Under the pieces are notes generated by a model. The model had not been told where the DNA came from and searched no databases. It saw only the letters and a program-made list of their open reading frames with translations. DNA of 64,000 nt from Akebia trifoliata. Lineage: Eukaryota; Streptophyta; Magnoliopsida; Ranunculales; Lardizabalaceae. How positions within the stretch are numbered: the first letter of the stretch is position 1; every line of letters begins with the position of its first letter. Made by a program: the position numbers and the translations under genes. Below are positions 1 through 10,788 of the stretch, in pieces. The stretch spans positions 11,424,474 through 11,488,473 of the forward strand of contig CM030716.1 of the NCBI GenBank assembly GCA_017979445.1, in the 5' to 3' direction.

Positions 1-1703
1 ACTTTTGAGGTTTGGGAGTCGCCACCTAGTTATTATGGTCTAGGAACCAAACTGACTCTAACATGGATAAAAATAACTAATCTACCACAAAAAATCTAAA
101 TTCGGGGATCATGTTACGGGGTTGGAAGGTGTTAGGCACCAACCCCGCCCGGCCAAAGCCGGTCTCTACTAACTTCCCAAATATATCACATTGCTAAAAA
201 CCTAGATAAAAATAAAAAAATTACATACCTTTCCGATAGCAAGGATTTTGTTCCCTCAGATCTGACAAAAATAGTTCCTTGTACTGTACTCCCTTGCTTC
301 GTTCTGTCTCCGGATTTGACTTCGGATCTCCTAGATCAAGGTATCTCCTTGTTTTTGGATCTGAACTCTTCAAGTTTGTTGCGGATTTGGGGGTGTTTTT
401 GGAGGGATTTTAGGTGTTTTCTAGACTAAAATTGAAGGAGGGATGTTAGGTAAGGAGTTGGGGCTCCAAAACTAGGGTTTATGGGATGTTATGGGGGCTT
501 CTAAACCTACTTCTCTTAGGGTTTATGATTTGATCCGAAAATAAGGTGTGAGCACCTCTATTTATAGAATTTTTTTAAGGTTGATTTGGATAGAGTTAGT
601 GTTTAATTAGAGATCTTTTAATTAGAGTTGTGTTTTAGTTAAAATTGTTTTAGGTAGAATTGTGTTTTAATTAAAATTGTTTTAGGTAAAATTATTTTTA
701 AGTTAGAACTCTATTAGATAGAGTTATTATTTAATTAGAATTCTATTATGACTTTTGGTCTTATTTGATTGACTTTTAATGTTTTGACTTTAGTCTTAAT
801 TGATTGACTTTTAATATTTTGACTTCAGTCTTGCTTAATTGACTTTAATTTTGAATTTAGTCTCACTTGATTGACTTTAATACTTTGGCTACAGTCTTGC
901 TTGATTGACTTTAAATTTTTGGAGAACCCCCTTCCATTATTTCTTTAATTCTTTGGACCCCCAAATGGAAGGGTCCTTAAAGAAATATCCCACGAACCCT
1001 CAACAATTTTACCCGAAAGTCCAATTGATCGATTTTTTAATTCAAAATTTTAAATTAATTTCATCAATGTTTCACTTTAATTATTTAATATTTTATTTAT
1101 TAATTTCGAATTTTTTAATTATGAAAATTGTGAAATTACCGTTTTGCCCCCAGAGAGGACTTTTCACGTTTCAAGTCGGTTTTTAATGTTCTAGGATGTT
1201 TTAGAATCGGTTTTTAGTAAGGAATTCAATGAGAATGTTGGTTTGTGTCATTTATGAAAAATTTTATGTGAAATGATTGTGAACTTTATGAGGGGCATTT
1301 TCGTAATTTTGTCAAATTCTGTTAAAATTGGTGAAATGATTTATTTGGTTCCGATTTGTTATTTTATGTGCTCGAGAGAGTTTTCCTAAGCGTAACGTAG
1401 GCTCTAGGGTTGTTTTGAGGTTAGGGGTATTTTGGTAATTTGGTAATTTGGTAATTTTTTAGTGATTTTTATCGTGAAGTTTCTTTTTGGTCTGCAAGAT
1501 GATGATTTCTATATTTCTAGGGTCGTATTTTACTAGCGTAGCGTGGTTTCTAAGGTTTTGTCAGTTCGAGATACCTCATCCGGATTTCTGAAACACATCT
1601 GGTAACAAAATAAAGTAATGGAATACACATCCATCATTGGGAATCATTGCGATCGGGTTGACGAGTTGATTAATCAGGCGAGTGCAAAAATGGGGTGTCT
1701 ACA
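1..1703 (-). mobile_element. Tat/Ogre-like Ty3/gypsy LTR (probably near complete)
   Basis: On the minus strand the sequence starts with TGTAGACACCCC (plus 1692-1703) and runs to the window edge, where it shows the AACTAGGTGGCGACTCCC motif seen again near 62850 and 17590. The GGTGCCTAACACCTTCC-like block at 145-165 recurs at 62750 and 17490. These conserved blocks and the TGT start match the long LTRs of the plant Tat/Ogre group as I know them. The flank at 1704-1715 (GGGCAAC on minus) fits the 3' end of an internal region. No coding sequence is present. The LTR may extend a few bases beyond the window. Confidence 0.75.
750..917. repeat. ~35-bp minisatellite inside the LTR
   Basis: About five tandem, imperfect units of the form GACTTNAGTCTTNNTTGATTGACTTTAAT, each 32-36 bp. 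It lies within the Tat-like LTR. No comparable array was noticed in the other Tat-like LTRs of this window. Confidence 0.7.
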
Positions 1704-2474
1704 GTTGCCCAAATCACCCACCCTGTTTCGTCCACGTTTAAGATATATAAACATAACCAGATCAGAGCCAAAAACATTTGAGAGATTAAAATAATAAAAG
1801 AGACAAAAGAAAGAGAAAAATGAAATGTTTTCCACTTCAGTCATTATTTTTATCTTAGGCTCGATTTTCTCGTTTGCACACCCTTTTGAATACAAAATAA
1901 AATTTGAGAGCATATACATATAAATGGAAATGAAACACATTTTCTGTCATAAATATGATATATAAACCCCCAAAGTATTAAGTCACCCATATTGTTTGTT
2001 AAGAAGTTCATCTAAATTAAACAACAAAGTGTTACATTTTTAACTTAATACTTGTCATTGATAAGAATAAACTAACTTGATCGGTTCCAAATCAACCAAT
2101 GCATCTAGGAAAACTTGTCTAATCTGCAGATCTTAACAAAAGAAGATTATTTTAAGAATTGAATGACAAGTGCATCAAGGACGATAACCCAATCATGGGT
2201 GTAGATAGCTATAACCAACCATAAGTGATGTACCTATTCTTAGCCCAATCATTAGAAGTTGACGAGAATATATCATATGAGGAAGGACCCGCTCAGATTT
2301 TAGACAAACAATAGAAGAAGTTGAGATCTTGCATCATTCCCTTAGTCAAGGTTTTGGAGACACTACAACATCGAGGAAAAGAAATGGGAAAAGGAGTCAA
2401 ACATGCAATTGTGATATCTTGTCCTATTCATGGATTAATGTACGACTCTAAATTTTGAGGACAAAATCTTTATT
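1704..2474. other. Non-coding retroelement debris, no gene seen
   Basis: AT-rich sequence without an ORF that resembles a known protein. The part nearest 2475 is probably the decayed 3' end of the internal region of the element whose polypurine tract follows. Confidence 0.4.
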
Positions 2475-2689
2475 AAGGGGGGAGGATGTAATACCCCATA
2501 TTTTTTAATGCATATCTAGGGAAAATTCGTAGGTCAATCAATAGAAAAAATTTCTTGACTTTGGAATTTGATAAATCCGATTACACCATTAGTTCAACAT
2601 CAAAAAATTAACTAAATTAATAAATTATAAAATTGCTAAAATCGTAGCATGGGACAGGTTCTTAATATAAACTGATAAATGATTGTTAC
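2475..2689 (+). mobile_element. Polypurine tract and LTR head of a chromovirus-like gypsy element
   Basis: AAGGGGGGAGGA (2475-2486) is a polypurine tract directly followed by TGTAATACCCCATATTTTTT at 2487. The same LTR head family occurs at 23845 (TGTAACACCCCGTATTTTTT) and 47415 (TGTAAAACCCC). Only about 200 bp remain before the Tat-like LTR at 2690 takes over, so this LTR was cut by a later insertion or deletion. Confidence 0.7.
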
Positions 2690-3600
2690 TGTAGACACCC
2701 CATTTTTGCATCTGCCTAATTCGACAATTCGTCACCCGATTACCGTGGATTCCTAATGATGATAGTAAAGAACTCGAAGGCTTGTGAGTACTATCCCTGA
2801 TTCCCTCCGTTTCCCCTCTTTTCATCTCCCCTACTCGTTACGACTCGACATAGAAATTCACGCACACTTAGGATCGCCACACGTTACACCCGATTTGACA
2901 CGCACGTACGCTTAGATTCGCTACACAGTTCGATAACCTAGAGACCTCGCCACGCTAGGAAAATACGACTTTGAAACATAGAAATAATCACATTAGGACT
3001 AAAAGAAACCTTACCCTAGAATTCGTAAAAATCCGAAAAAATCGACAAAATGACGAAAATACCCCTCATAAATTTTGGACCTCCGAAAGACTTCGAAAGT
3101 ACCTCCATTGCACTCAGAACATGATTTCGAGTCTAACGGGACCCAAACCAACGAAAACAGAGAAATTTAAGAAAATCATAAAAATGACCGGAACGCCCCT
3201 CAACACCCAAATTCAACTTAGAGATCCCGATCTTTAGGAAAATGTAATAAAATTGAAATCAAATTAAAAATCCAATCTAACTAAAAATAAAACTTAAATT
3301 AAAAGTTAAACAATTCAAACAAAAAAATCCAAACAATTAAAACTAAACGATTTAAACAATTGAAGTTAAACAATTCAAACGAAAAAATCCAAACAATTAA
3401 AATCCAATTAAAAAAAATTTCAAATTAAAAATCGATCAACCAATAAAATCAAAAGAAAACTTTTCATTAATCAACCAAAAATAATAATATATCCGTCAAC
3501 GAATAAAACCAAAATTAAACAAATTAAAAATTGATCAATCAATAAAATTCAAAATAAAATTTTAAAGTTAAAATCAACCAATCACTATTGGCCAATAAGG
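2690..3600 (+). mobile_element. Tat/Ogre-like LTR, 5' part
   Basis: Starts TGTAGACACCCCATTTTTGC. It follows the same order of motifs as the LTR at 61378: a CACGCTAGGAAAATACGAC-like block near 2950, a GAAAATACCCCTCATA block near 3056, then A-rich AATTAAA sequence. Similarity fades near 3600. The conserved LTR tail is absent here, but one occurs alone at 17440-17640. Confidence 0.7.
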
Positions 3601-4239
3601 GACTACTAATGTAGTGCGAGTAGCGCAAGATCATAACTCCTATTCTCCCAAAACAAAGAAGGAAAGTGAGTGAAACGTGTTGACTAAAAAAAAAAGAAAA
3701 GAAAGAAAAATAAAAAGAATTAGTAAGAGAAAAAAATTGAAAATAGAAGTTGGACTTCTATTAAAGAGAGACGTTTCTCTCTCCTTAAGGACTTCTTCTT
3801 CTGGCAAAAAGGCTTCCTCTCTCAACGTCCTTGGGGTTGAACGGCTTCATCTTCTTCTCCAATGGCTTTCTCCTCTACAGGCTTGATCTCTTCTTCTCCA
3901 TTGGACTGACAAACGGTTTTTTCTCACTGCACGCCTCTCTCTCAACTCTCTCTTCTCTGTGTTCTCTTTGCAGCACAGCCTGCTGCTGTGCAATCAACAA
4001 CGTCCCAACACTCTCTTCCTCTCCATCACAGCAGCCACAACAGCAACGCCCCAATACTTTCTTCGTATCCATCACAGCAGCCCCAACGGTAACAGCCCCC
4101 TTATCACCTCTTTCTCTCACGTTCTAATTGCTGCAACAACCCTTCCACAGCCATCTTCAACACCCTCTCAACCTCTAAAACGACATCTCCTTCAGCCTTC
4201 ACTATCTCCAACGTCCATTGCTACCCCATCTCCATTTCA
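3601..4239. other. Pyrimidine-rich non-coding stretch
   Basis: CT- and CAGCA-rich sequence gives overlapping low-complexity ORFs on both strands. None looks like a real protein. A similar CAACAGC-rich style reappears at 15560-15900, so this may be LTR or leader sequence split by an insertion. Confidence 0.35.
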
Positions 4240-4515
4240 CACTACGTCATAATGCGTCAAAACCGACTGTCCCTGCAGTCGAAAAAAAGTCGTTTAAAAA
4301 GGAGTGGTTTTTAAAAAACAACTATCCTTGAGAGTCGAAAAAAACGACGGTCAAAACGACTGTCCGTGACAGTCGAAAAAAATGACGGTCAAAACGACTG
4401 TTAGTGACAGTCGGTAAAAACAACAGTCAAAATGACTGTTTTTGACAGTCGGCAAAAACGACGGTCAAAAAAATTGTCTTTGACAGTCAGGAAAAACGAC
4501 GGTCTTTAACAGTTG
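4240..4515 (+). repeat. CACTA-like terminus with 38-bp palindromic tandem units
   Basis: The stretch opens with CACTA (4240-4244). Degenerate units follow, then four 38-bp units (4347-4498) and a partial one. Each unit holds an inverted pair of the form GACTGTCNGTGACAGTC next to an A-run and ACGGTCAAAA. Short palindromic subterminal repeats behind a CACTA end are typical of En/Spm (CACTA) transposons. I did not find a matching inverted TAGTG end with the same repeats downstream, so this is either one end of a broken element or a look-alike satellite. Confidence 0.5.
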
Positions 4516-4959
4516 TTTATTTACAATACGAGTTTTTTTTTTTTTTTTAAATAAATTAAATTTTTTTATTTTTTTTTATAAATTAAAAAATTATTCAATA
4601 TCTAAAAAGTGCAAATTGAGGCTGTATCATCATTTCTATTATCCATTTCAATGTAATAATTTTTTTATTAAAAAGAATGTGAGATCCCCTCGATTGTAAT
4701 AGTTTGGGTATCACTTAATGAAAATGGTTCCATAATAGGTTGAGTTCAGATTCCTAAGGAAGAAATTTGGGAGATAATGCTCTCTGCACTTGTTATCTAA
4801 TCTCTATCCAACTGCACCCATTATTTCTTCTCAACCTCCTCTTCATCATCTTCTTCAACCTTTCAATGTAGCCCTAATCACCATTATCCGCATATAAGTT
4901 CGACAACAACAAGCAGCTCCCTGCACTCTCAAGCTCGAGCTCATACACATTCTTAGCTG
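4516..4959. other. AT-rich spacer, no gene seen
   Basis: Poly-T and AT-rich sequence, then a CT-rich part. No convincing coding sequence on either strand. Confidence 0.4.
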
Positions 4960-5049
4960 TTATTTCTGCAAGTTCAATGTTTCCATGATTTGAAGCATGG
5001 ATGCTACTTCTTCCTTGGTGATGCATCCTGACCTGCCTGTATCATACAT
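4960..5049 (-). pseudogene. EF-hand-like terminal exon fragment
   Basis: On the minus strand an acceptor-like CCATCAG precedes an open stretch of 29 codons ending in TAA. It reads M-Y-D-T-G-R-S-G-C-I-T-K-E-E-V-A-S-M-L, which resembles an EF-hand loop and exit helix (D-x-x-x-S-G-x-I-T-x-E-E). The second calcium ligand position (usually D or N) is glycine-arginine here, so binding would be doubtful. No partner exon was recognised. It lies on the same strand as the dehydrogenase and PDS5-like fragments but is unrelated to either as far as I can tell. The parent gene is not identified. Confidence 0.4.
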
Positions 5050-5199
5050 CTGATGGCCACATAAAAAACATAGCAGATATTTAAGTCATGTAACTCCAAA
5101 AGATCTAATACTCAATAATTCTGCAAGGTTCAATAAAATTTATCAATAGATATATAAAGTAGAACATCAATTAAACTCGACCGTAGGATGGATCGATCA

Positions 5200-5480
5200 A
5201 GAGAAGAGGAAGAACAATGGTCTCAGGATGCTTACTGAGGAACATTCAACAACGAAATGTGGTGCAAATACAATATTAGTGGTGGAAGGCCTTAGATCTT
5301 CATATTGGCCATAGTTGGCCTGAGATTCAAGAATATACATATTATGTGAAGTGAAACCATATTCACAATCAAGGCATTTGGTTTTTTGTGAGAATAGAGG
5401 AAAACCTGTGACACAGCTTATCAGATCTGTGAGTAAAGTAACAATGTAAGCTAGATTCTAACTTATGGACTTCCACAGTC
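5200..5480 (-). other. Unassigned, possibly exonic stretch
   Basis: The minus strand can be read as an open segment containing Y-G-Q-Y-E-D-L-R-P after an AG. I do not recognise a family, and the downstream GLY1 exons expected next to 5568 are not present here. It could be intron sequence. Confidence 0.15.
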
Positions 5481-5567
5481 CCACTTGCAAAAACATATTT
5501 AAGCCTCTTAGAAAGACACTACTTTAAAAATGAAATGAGTAACATAAACGAAACGTTTATAAGTAAC

Positions 5568-5890
5568 CTGTTGGTAATTTCTACATCAACTCCAATGCAA
5601 CAGAAGGCCCTGATAATGCAATAAAAGATTGACGAGGGTTCCTCAATTTATTTTGTTCTAAATCCTTACTAAGATATATGAATGGCAAGTTTGAGTCAAT
5701 GTATTCTGAAAGGGCCTTCAAGAAATGATGAACTGAACTGCATCAAGAGAAACTAGGTTAACATAATTAAATTTCTTGAATACCTGCACAGGGGCTGCAT
5801 GTAGGCAAAAATCAGCACCCAGCAATGCAGTCTTTGCATCAGTTGTAGCAACAACATTTTCTGGTAATAGGTGATCTGAGAAGTATTTGC
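5568..5890 (-). pseudogene. GLY1: Plastid-type NAD-dependent glycerol-3-phosphate dehydrogenase pseudogene (two exons)
   Basis: The family makes glycerol-3-phosphate from dihydroxyacetone phosphate for plastid lipid synthesis. Exon A (about 5784-5890) encodes L-P-E-N-V-V-A-T-T-D-A-K and G-A-D-F-C-L-H-A-A-P-V-Q, hallmarks of the plant GLY1 type. It ends in a GT donor. Exon B (5568-5737), after an AG acceptor, continues in phase with F-S-S-S-F-L-E-G and later N-P-R-Q-S-F-I-A-L-S-G-P-S. Lesions: one extra base after the F-L-E-G codons (near 5715) shifts the frame; an in-frame TAG follows A-L-E-L-M; the middle of exon B seems shorter than the family. No other exons were found, and a copia element begins 70 bp upstream of exon A. 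The introns are kept, so this is not a processed copy. It is the remnant of a disrupted gene or a captured fragment. Confidence 0.8.
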
Positions 5891-5959
5891 AGAAAAAAGT
5901 GGAAAAGAAAGAAAATGTAAAATGGATGAAAGATGGATTCCAAAAACCTTTGATCAAAC

Positions 5960-6241
5960 TGTAGGAAAGTAAATCTTTCTGGAGCTCCCAATGGAAATTT
6001 CAGCACACATTGTATTGATACTTAGGATTGATTTTATACAGACCTTACAAATCTATTTAAGGAATTGTACAGCTAAGAAAATAACATATACATCAGTTAC
6101 AGATTTTATTTGCTAAAATACAACAATTGCATCAGTTACAAGGCATGATTCTCGGCTTGATTTTTGCTGCAGATTGATTCTAGATTTCTTGTTGAGTTTG
6201 AATTTGAATTTTATTCTTGCCTTGTGTCACCTTTCTTAATA
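5960..6241 (-). repeat. Copia 3' LTR
   Basis: Matches 10507-10788 over 282 bp with six transitions. On the minus strand it starts TATTAAGAAAGG, without the usual TG, and ends CTTTCCTACA. Confidence 0.93.
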
Positions 6242-6260
6242 CGCCCCCGCAAAATTGAGC
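6242..6260 (-). other. Copia polypurine tract
   Basis: On the minus strand, CAATTTTGCGGGGGCG abuts the 3' LTR, the position expected of the plus-strand primer. Confidence 0.7.
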
Positions 6261-6294
6261 TTCCATCGGCAAGACCAATTTTGGACCGTAAAAT

Positions 6295-8452
6295 TTATGT
6301 GCGTTCCCGAGACAATGGCTTGGTTAGTAAATCAGCTAATTGATCTTGAGTGTGGGCATGACTCACTTTAAGTATACCTTTCTGAACTTGATCACGCACA
6401 AAATGAAGATCAATTTGAATATGTTTCATTCTTGAATGTTGGACAGGATTAAAGCTGAGATGAGTTGCTCCAAGATTATCACATAGAAGAGATGGTGGCA
6501 TCTTTAATGGAAATCCAAGTTCTTGAAGGAGTGCAAGTAACCACATTGTTTCTGATGCCCCATTTGCAAAGGCTCGATATTCTACTTCCGTAGTAGACCG
6601 AGCAATAGCTCGTTGTTTTTTCGAACTCCATGAGATTGGATTGCAGCTCAAAAATGTAATGTAAGCCAATGTAGAGGTTCTATCATCAATGTTTCCAGCC
6701 TAGTCAGCATCACTGTAGGTTGTTAAGCATGGTGCTATAGATTTCTTGATGTGAATGCCATGAAAAATCATCTTCTTGAGATACCGAAGAAACCTCTTAG
6801 TAGCTGTCCAATGGGTGACCGTTGGCTTGTGCATAAATTGAGAAAGCTTATTGACGGCAAAGGAAATGTCGGGACGGGTTAAGGAAAGATATTGTATGCT
6901 GCCAATGACACGCCTATATTCTGTACTATCCACTGCAGCTGTCCCATCCACCAAGTGAAGAGATTGAGTAGGTGACAATGGTGTAGAAACATCCTTTGCA
7001 CCAACCATGTTTGTTTTCTCCAAGATGTCACGAACATACTTATGTTGTGAGAGAAATATACCTGCATTAGTTGGGATAACTTCCACACCTAGGAAGTAAT
7101 AAAGTGAACCCATATCTTTCAAGGAAAATTGATCACCAAGTTTGTTAATAACATATGCTACAAATTTTTTGTCATTGCCCGTAATGACCAAATCATCGAC
7201 ATAAACAAGGAAATAGCATATAACGGAATCACGACGATAAACAAATAGGGAGGAATCAGCTTTAGAGTTGTGGAACCCGAGTGCTATGAAAGCATTTTTT
7301 AAAGCTGAATACCATGCCCTTGGGGCTTGTTTGAGACCATAAATTGCTTTCCTTAGCTTGCACACATAATCAGGTCTAGACAAATCTTTAAAACCCGGAG
7401 GTTGAATCATGTAAACAATTTCTTGCAAATTTCCATGTAAAAAGGCATTGTTTACATCCATTTGTCTTAGGGGCCACCCATTCATGACTGCAATGCTCAA
7501 CACAGTCCTTAATTGTGGCTGGTTTGACCACTGGGTTAAAAGTTTCTTTATAATCAACTCCAGGACGTTGATTATAACCCTTTGCAACAAGTAGTGCTTT
7601 GAATTTATTAATTGAGCCATCAACTTTCCGTTTAACCCTAAACACCCACTTACAACCAACTAGATTACAATTGTTGGGTGGGGGAATTAAATCCCAAGTA
7701 CCATGCCACATGAGAGCGATTAATTCACTAGACATGGCTGCACACCATTCAGGGTGAGATACGGCTTGCCTCACACATGTTGGTTCTAGAGGTAATGGAA
7801 GAGAGTGCTTAGTGATAGTGTGTAATTGCTTGGGTTTGAAAATGTTGTTCATGGATCTAGTAGTCATGGAATGTGTTCGATTTGAGGGCGCTTCATTTGA
7901 CGTAGAACATTGTGAATCAGAGACAGAAGTAGATGCAAGTTGATGTGAGGATGAAACATGCTGTGCAATAACATTTAAACCAACATCTAGGTTTGAATTT
8001 AGATTCACATCACTTCGATTTTCATGCAATTCACAAGGAATAGGAGTAGAGATAGAGGAAGATATGCCTAGAGGTTGCGCAGATATGGCGGCAACATGTT
8101 CTGAGCTCGACGGTGGCTGTGAGGGGTGAGCAAGACTTCGTGAAGGCGTAGGAATTGAAGAAGTAGATGGGTTTTGTGTAAGAAAGAAATGGAGATCAAC
8201 AGGTGGGATTTCTCTGGAGCTTAGGTCGTGCGTGAGGTTTGGAGAAATTGGGCTATGCAATTCATCGAATGTCACATGCCTGGAAACATATATCCGATCC
8301 ATTAATGGATCCATGCATTTATATGCATTCTGTGTTTGTGAATACCCAATGAAAATACATGGAATTGATTTTGGTTGTAATTTATGGTTATTGTATGGCC
8401 TTGTGAGAGGGTAGCATAAACATTCAAATTTTCGCAGCTTGAGATAATTTGG
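6295..8452 (-). pseudogene. Copia reverse transcriptase and RNase H
   Basis: Copies element RNA into DNA. The segment from 8314 carries G-C-K-W-V-F-R-V-K, V-A-K-G-Y-N-Q and G-V-D-Y-K-E-T-F, the standard start of copia RT. One extra base near 7505 shifts the frame. The next part has W-P-L-R-Q-M-D-V-N-N-A-F-L-H-G, Y-G-L-K-Q-A-P-R-A-W and the catalytic Y-V-D-D motif. A TAG at 6700-6702 replaces the tryptophan expected after Y-S-D-A-D at the RT/RNase H border. RNase H follows (6295-6669) with S-W-S-S-K-K-Q, S-T-T-E-V-E-Y-R-A and D-L-L-T-K-P-L. A TGA at 8453-8455 separates this from integrase in the same frame. Non-functional as it stands. Confidence 0.93.
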
Positions 8453-9559
8453 TCATTGACCAAAAAGAACCCCAAACGGAGACTTGTTTTGGAGAATGGG
8501 AGTTGGTTGTCGATTTATGAGATAGGTAGTGGTTTGGAATGCATGAGGCCAATAAGTTAGAGATAAGGAAACATCATGAAACAAAGTAAGACCCGTCTCT
8601 ACAAGATGGCGATGATGCCTTTTGGAAACACCATTTTGTTGGGGGGTATAGGGGGCGGTGTTGTAGTGGCTTATACCATGATCTGACAAATATTTTTTTA
8701 AACATAGAAATTCTCCACCATTGATCGAGTACAAACTTTTGATGTTGGACTTAAACCTTGTTTCAACAAATATTTTAAATTGTTGAAAAAGGCTAGAAAC
8801 AAGAGGTTTTGTAGACATTGGGTAAAATCACATGTATTTGGTATAATGGTCTGCAAAAATGAGATAATATCGTGCGCCATTGGACCCAGTAATGTGAGCA
8901 GAACCCCAAACATCAGTGTATATAAATTTAAGCGGAGAATGACTTTGAGAACTTGTAGAGCCAAATGGTTGTTGATGTGCTTTATTTATTGAACAAGAAG
9001 TACATGAAGATGGTAACTTATTTGTGGTAAGAGGAAGGGAAAAAAGATTGACAAGATTTTGAACAACTTTAATCGAAAGATGTCCAAGACGCTTGTACCA
9101 CCCGTCGATTGAAGTCCGTTCATGCACATAAGCAACCATTTTGGGAGTGGAAGAAGCCACCATTGAGTTTGGGAACATGTAGACGCCATTCTCACACGCT
9201 CCTCTTAGTAGTATCGCCCCCGTGGATCGTTCCTTCACAAGAAAATTAAGTGGGTGAAATTCATGAAAAACATTATTTTGTTTGTTGAAGTGATGAACGG
9301 AAATGAGATTCTTGTGAATATTTGGAATGCATAATGTATCATGTAAATGAAAGGTTTTTTTAGGTGTGGGTAAGGCTAAAGAACCAATATGTGTAACTGT
9401 CAAACCTGCACCATCACCAAGAATGACTTCATCAGTGCCATCATACTCAGAATGAATTGATAAATTTTGTATATCACCCGTGATATTGTGGGAAGCTGCA
9501 GAGTCAATTAACCATTTATGTTCTTGACCGTCAGATGTTTTTGCACAATTAACAATCAT
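8453..9559 (-). pseudogene. Copia protease and integrase
   Basis: The protease active-site region reads W-L-I-D-S-A-A-S-H near residue 19 of this stretch. The GAG-pre-integrase zinc region follows with L-G-H-L-S and C-T-S-C. The first integrase aspartate is in Y-T-D-V-W-G. A TGA at 8828-8830 cuts the frame after H-Y-T-K-Y-M. The second catalytic aspartate, normally in S-D-N/G-G-G-E, is replaced by isoleucine in Y-S-I-N-G-G-E-F. The glutamate of the usual Q-N-G-V-A-E-R-K-H is replaced by lysine in Q-N-G-V-S-K-R-H-H. Two of the three DDE residues are therefore lost, besides the stop. All pieces remain in the same frame as gag. Confidence 0.92.
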
Positions 9560-9574
9560 TTCAGAAGGATGTAA

Positions 9575-10468
9575 TTAGGGGCAGGCCTTGGCTGTGTGGC
9601 CCACTTGATCGCAATACTGGCATTTTGGTTGGTATTGTCTTTGGTTTGAATTGAAGCGGGCCGAATTATTGGTACGCCGTTGATCACGATATGGGCCATT
9701 TGAGAAACGATTCTGGCCTTGTTGACGCGAAGACCCTTGACCCTTGTTATTTCCTTTTGGTTGCTAAGTTGCAAAGAAGCCAGGACGATGACTTGTGAAA
9801 TTCGCAGCAGCCACAAGCTGCTGGGTAGCAGCCTCTATCCTTCCCAAGTAACTCTCATGCCCAACAAGTAGATCATGGAGCTCTTCAAAGGCAAGAGATT
9901 TTTCTCTAGCCCGAATAGGTGTGGCAATCTCACGAAATTCGGACCCTAACCCGTTGAGGACATAGAGGGTGATGTCGTCGTCGGAGATTGGGTGATCAAT
10001 GAGGGCTATCTCATCAGCCAAGCCTTTAACCGCATGAAGATACTCTAAGATTGGGCGGTTCCCACACTGAATCAAGGTCAGTTCTTCCTTGAGTTGCATT
10101 GCCCTTGTATGCGATTTACTTGCGTACATGGTTGATAATTTTTTCCAGGCTTCATAGGAGGTTTTGGCTGTGGCAATAAGAGGCGTGATTTTTGGGGAAG
10201 TAGAAGCAAGGATAGCACTAAGAATTAGCTTATCTTGTCTAACCCAGTGGTGTTTCTTGACTATAGATGGTGGGGTTCCATCTGAGGAGGGGCAATGCAA
10301 TTCGCCATTAACGTAATCCATTAGATCATAGCCAATTAGGAGAGCCTCAAATTGAGCTCGCCATTGGGGAAAAGATGAGGGTGTGAGTTTCTCATTGATC
10401 TGAGCTGTGATGTTAAAAACAACAAGAGGAATTTCTGAGGGAGAGGTAGGCTGATTTGCGGAAGACAT
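9575..10468 (-). pseudogene. Copia gag polyprotein
   Basis: Capsid-like protein (UBN2 type) that packages element RNA. I chose the ATG at 10466-10468 (M-S-S-A-N-Q-P-T-S-P) over the one at 10507, because the earlier one overlaps the LTR edge and primer binding site. Recognisable blocks are F-P-Q-W-R-A-Q-F-E-A-L-L, A-W-K-K-L-S-T-M-Y-A-S-K-S and D-E-I-A-L-I-D-H-P-I. A TAG at 9764-9766 interrupts the frame just before a Q/N/R-rich linker. The zinc knuckle C-Q-Y-C-D-Q-V-G-H-T-A-K-A-C (CX2CX4HX4C) follows and ends in a TAA at 9575-9577. Both stops sit in an otherwise open frame leading into protease. Confidence 0.92.
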
Positions 10469-10494
10469 GAGGATCAAATTCTCATTGGAGATTT

Positions 10495-10506
10495 GCTCTG
10501 ATACCA
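10495..10506 (-). other. Copia primer binding site
   Basis: Minus-strand TGGTATCAGAGC directly follows the 5' LTR. It is the usual complement to the 3' end of plant initiator methionine tRNA. Confidence 0.92.
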
Positions 10507-10788
10507 TGTAGGAAAGTAAATCTTTCTGGAGCTCCCAATGGAAATTTCAGCACACATTGTATTGATACTTAGGATTGATTTTATACAAACTTTACAAATC
10601 TATTTAAGGAATTATACAGCTAAGAAAATAACATATACATCAGTTACAGATTTTATTTGCTAAAATACAACAATTGCATCAATTACAAGGCATGATTCTC
10701 GGCTTGATTTTTGCTGCAGATTGATTCTGGATTTCTTGTTGAGTTTGAATTTGAATTTTATTCTTGCCTTGTGTCACCTTCCTTAATA
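10507..10788 (-). repeat. Copia 5' LTR
   Basis: 282 bp, paired with 5960-6241. It should hold the element's promoter, but I could not place a TATA box with certainty. Confidence 0.93.

Larger units (their letters stand above)
5960..10788 (-). mobile_element. Ty1/copia retrotransposon, near full length but defective
   Basis: Two 282-bp LTRs (5960-6241 and 10507-10788) flank gag, protease, integrase, RT and RNase H in copia order on the minus strand. A primer binding site lies inside the 5' LTR and a G-rich polypurine tract inside the 3' LTR. The LTRs differ at six positions, all transitions (about 2%), which indicates a fairly recent insertion. From gag to about 7505 the coding region is one frame with four stops; one frameshift and one more stop follow. 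A clean target duplication is not visible: CAAAC on the left compares only partly with AAACA or AACAT on the right. It lies in an intron of the GLY1-like pseudogene. Confidence 0.95.

Noticed and set aside
3640..4252. Overlapping ORFs on both strands
   Set aside because: Low-complexity CT and CAGCA-rich sequence; compositions are artefacts and no domain is visible.
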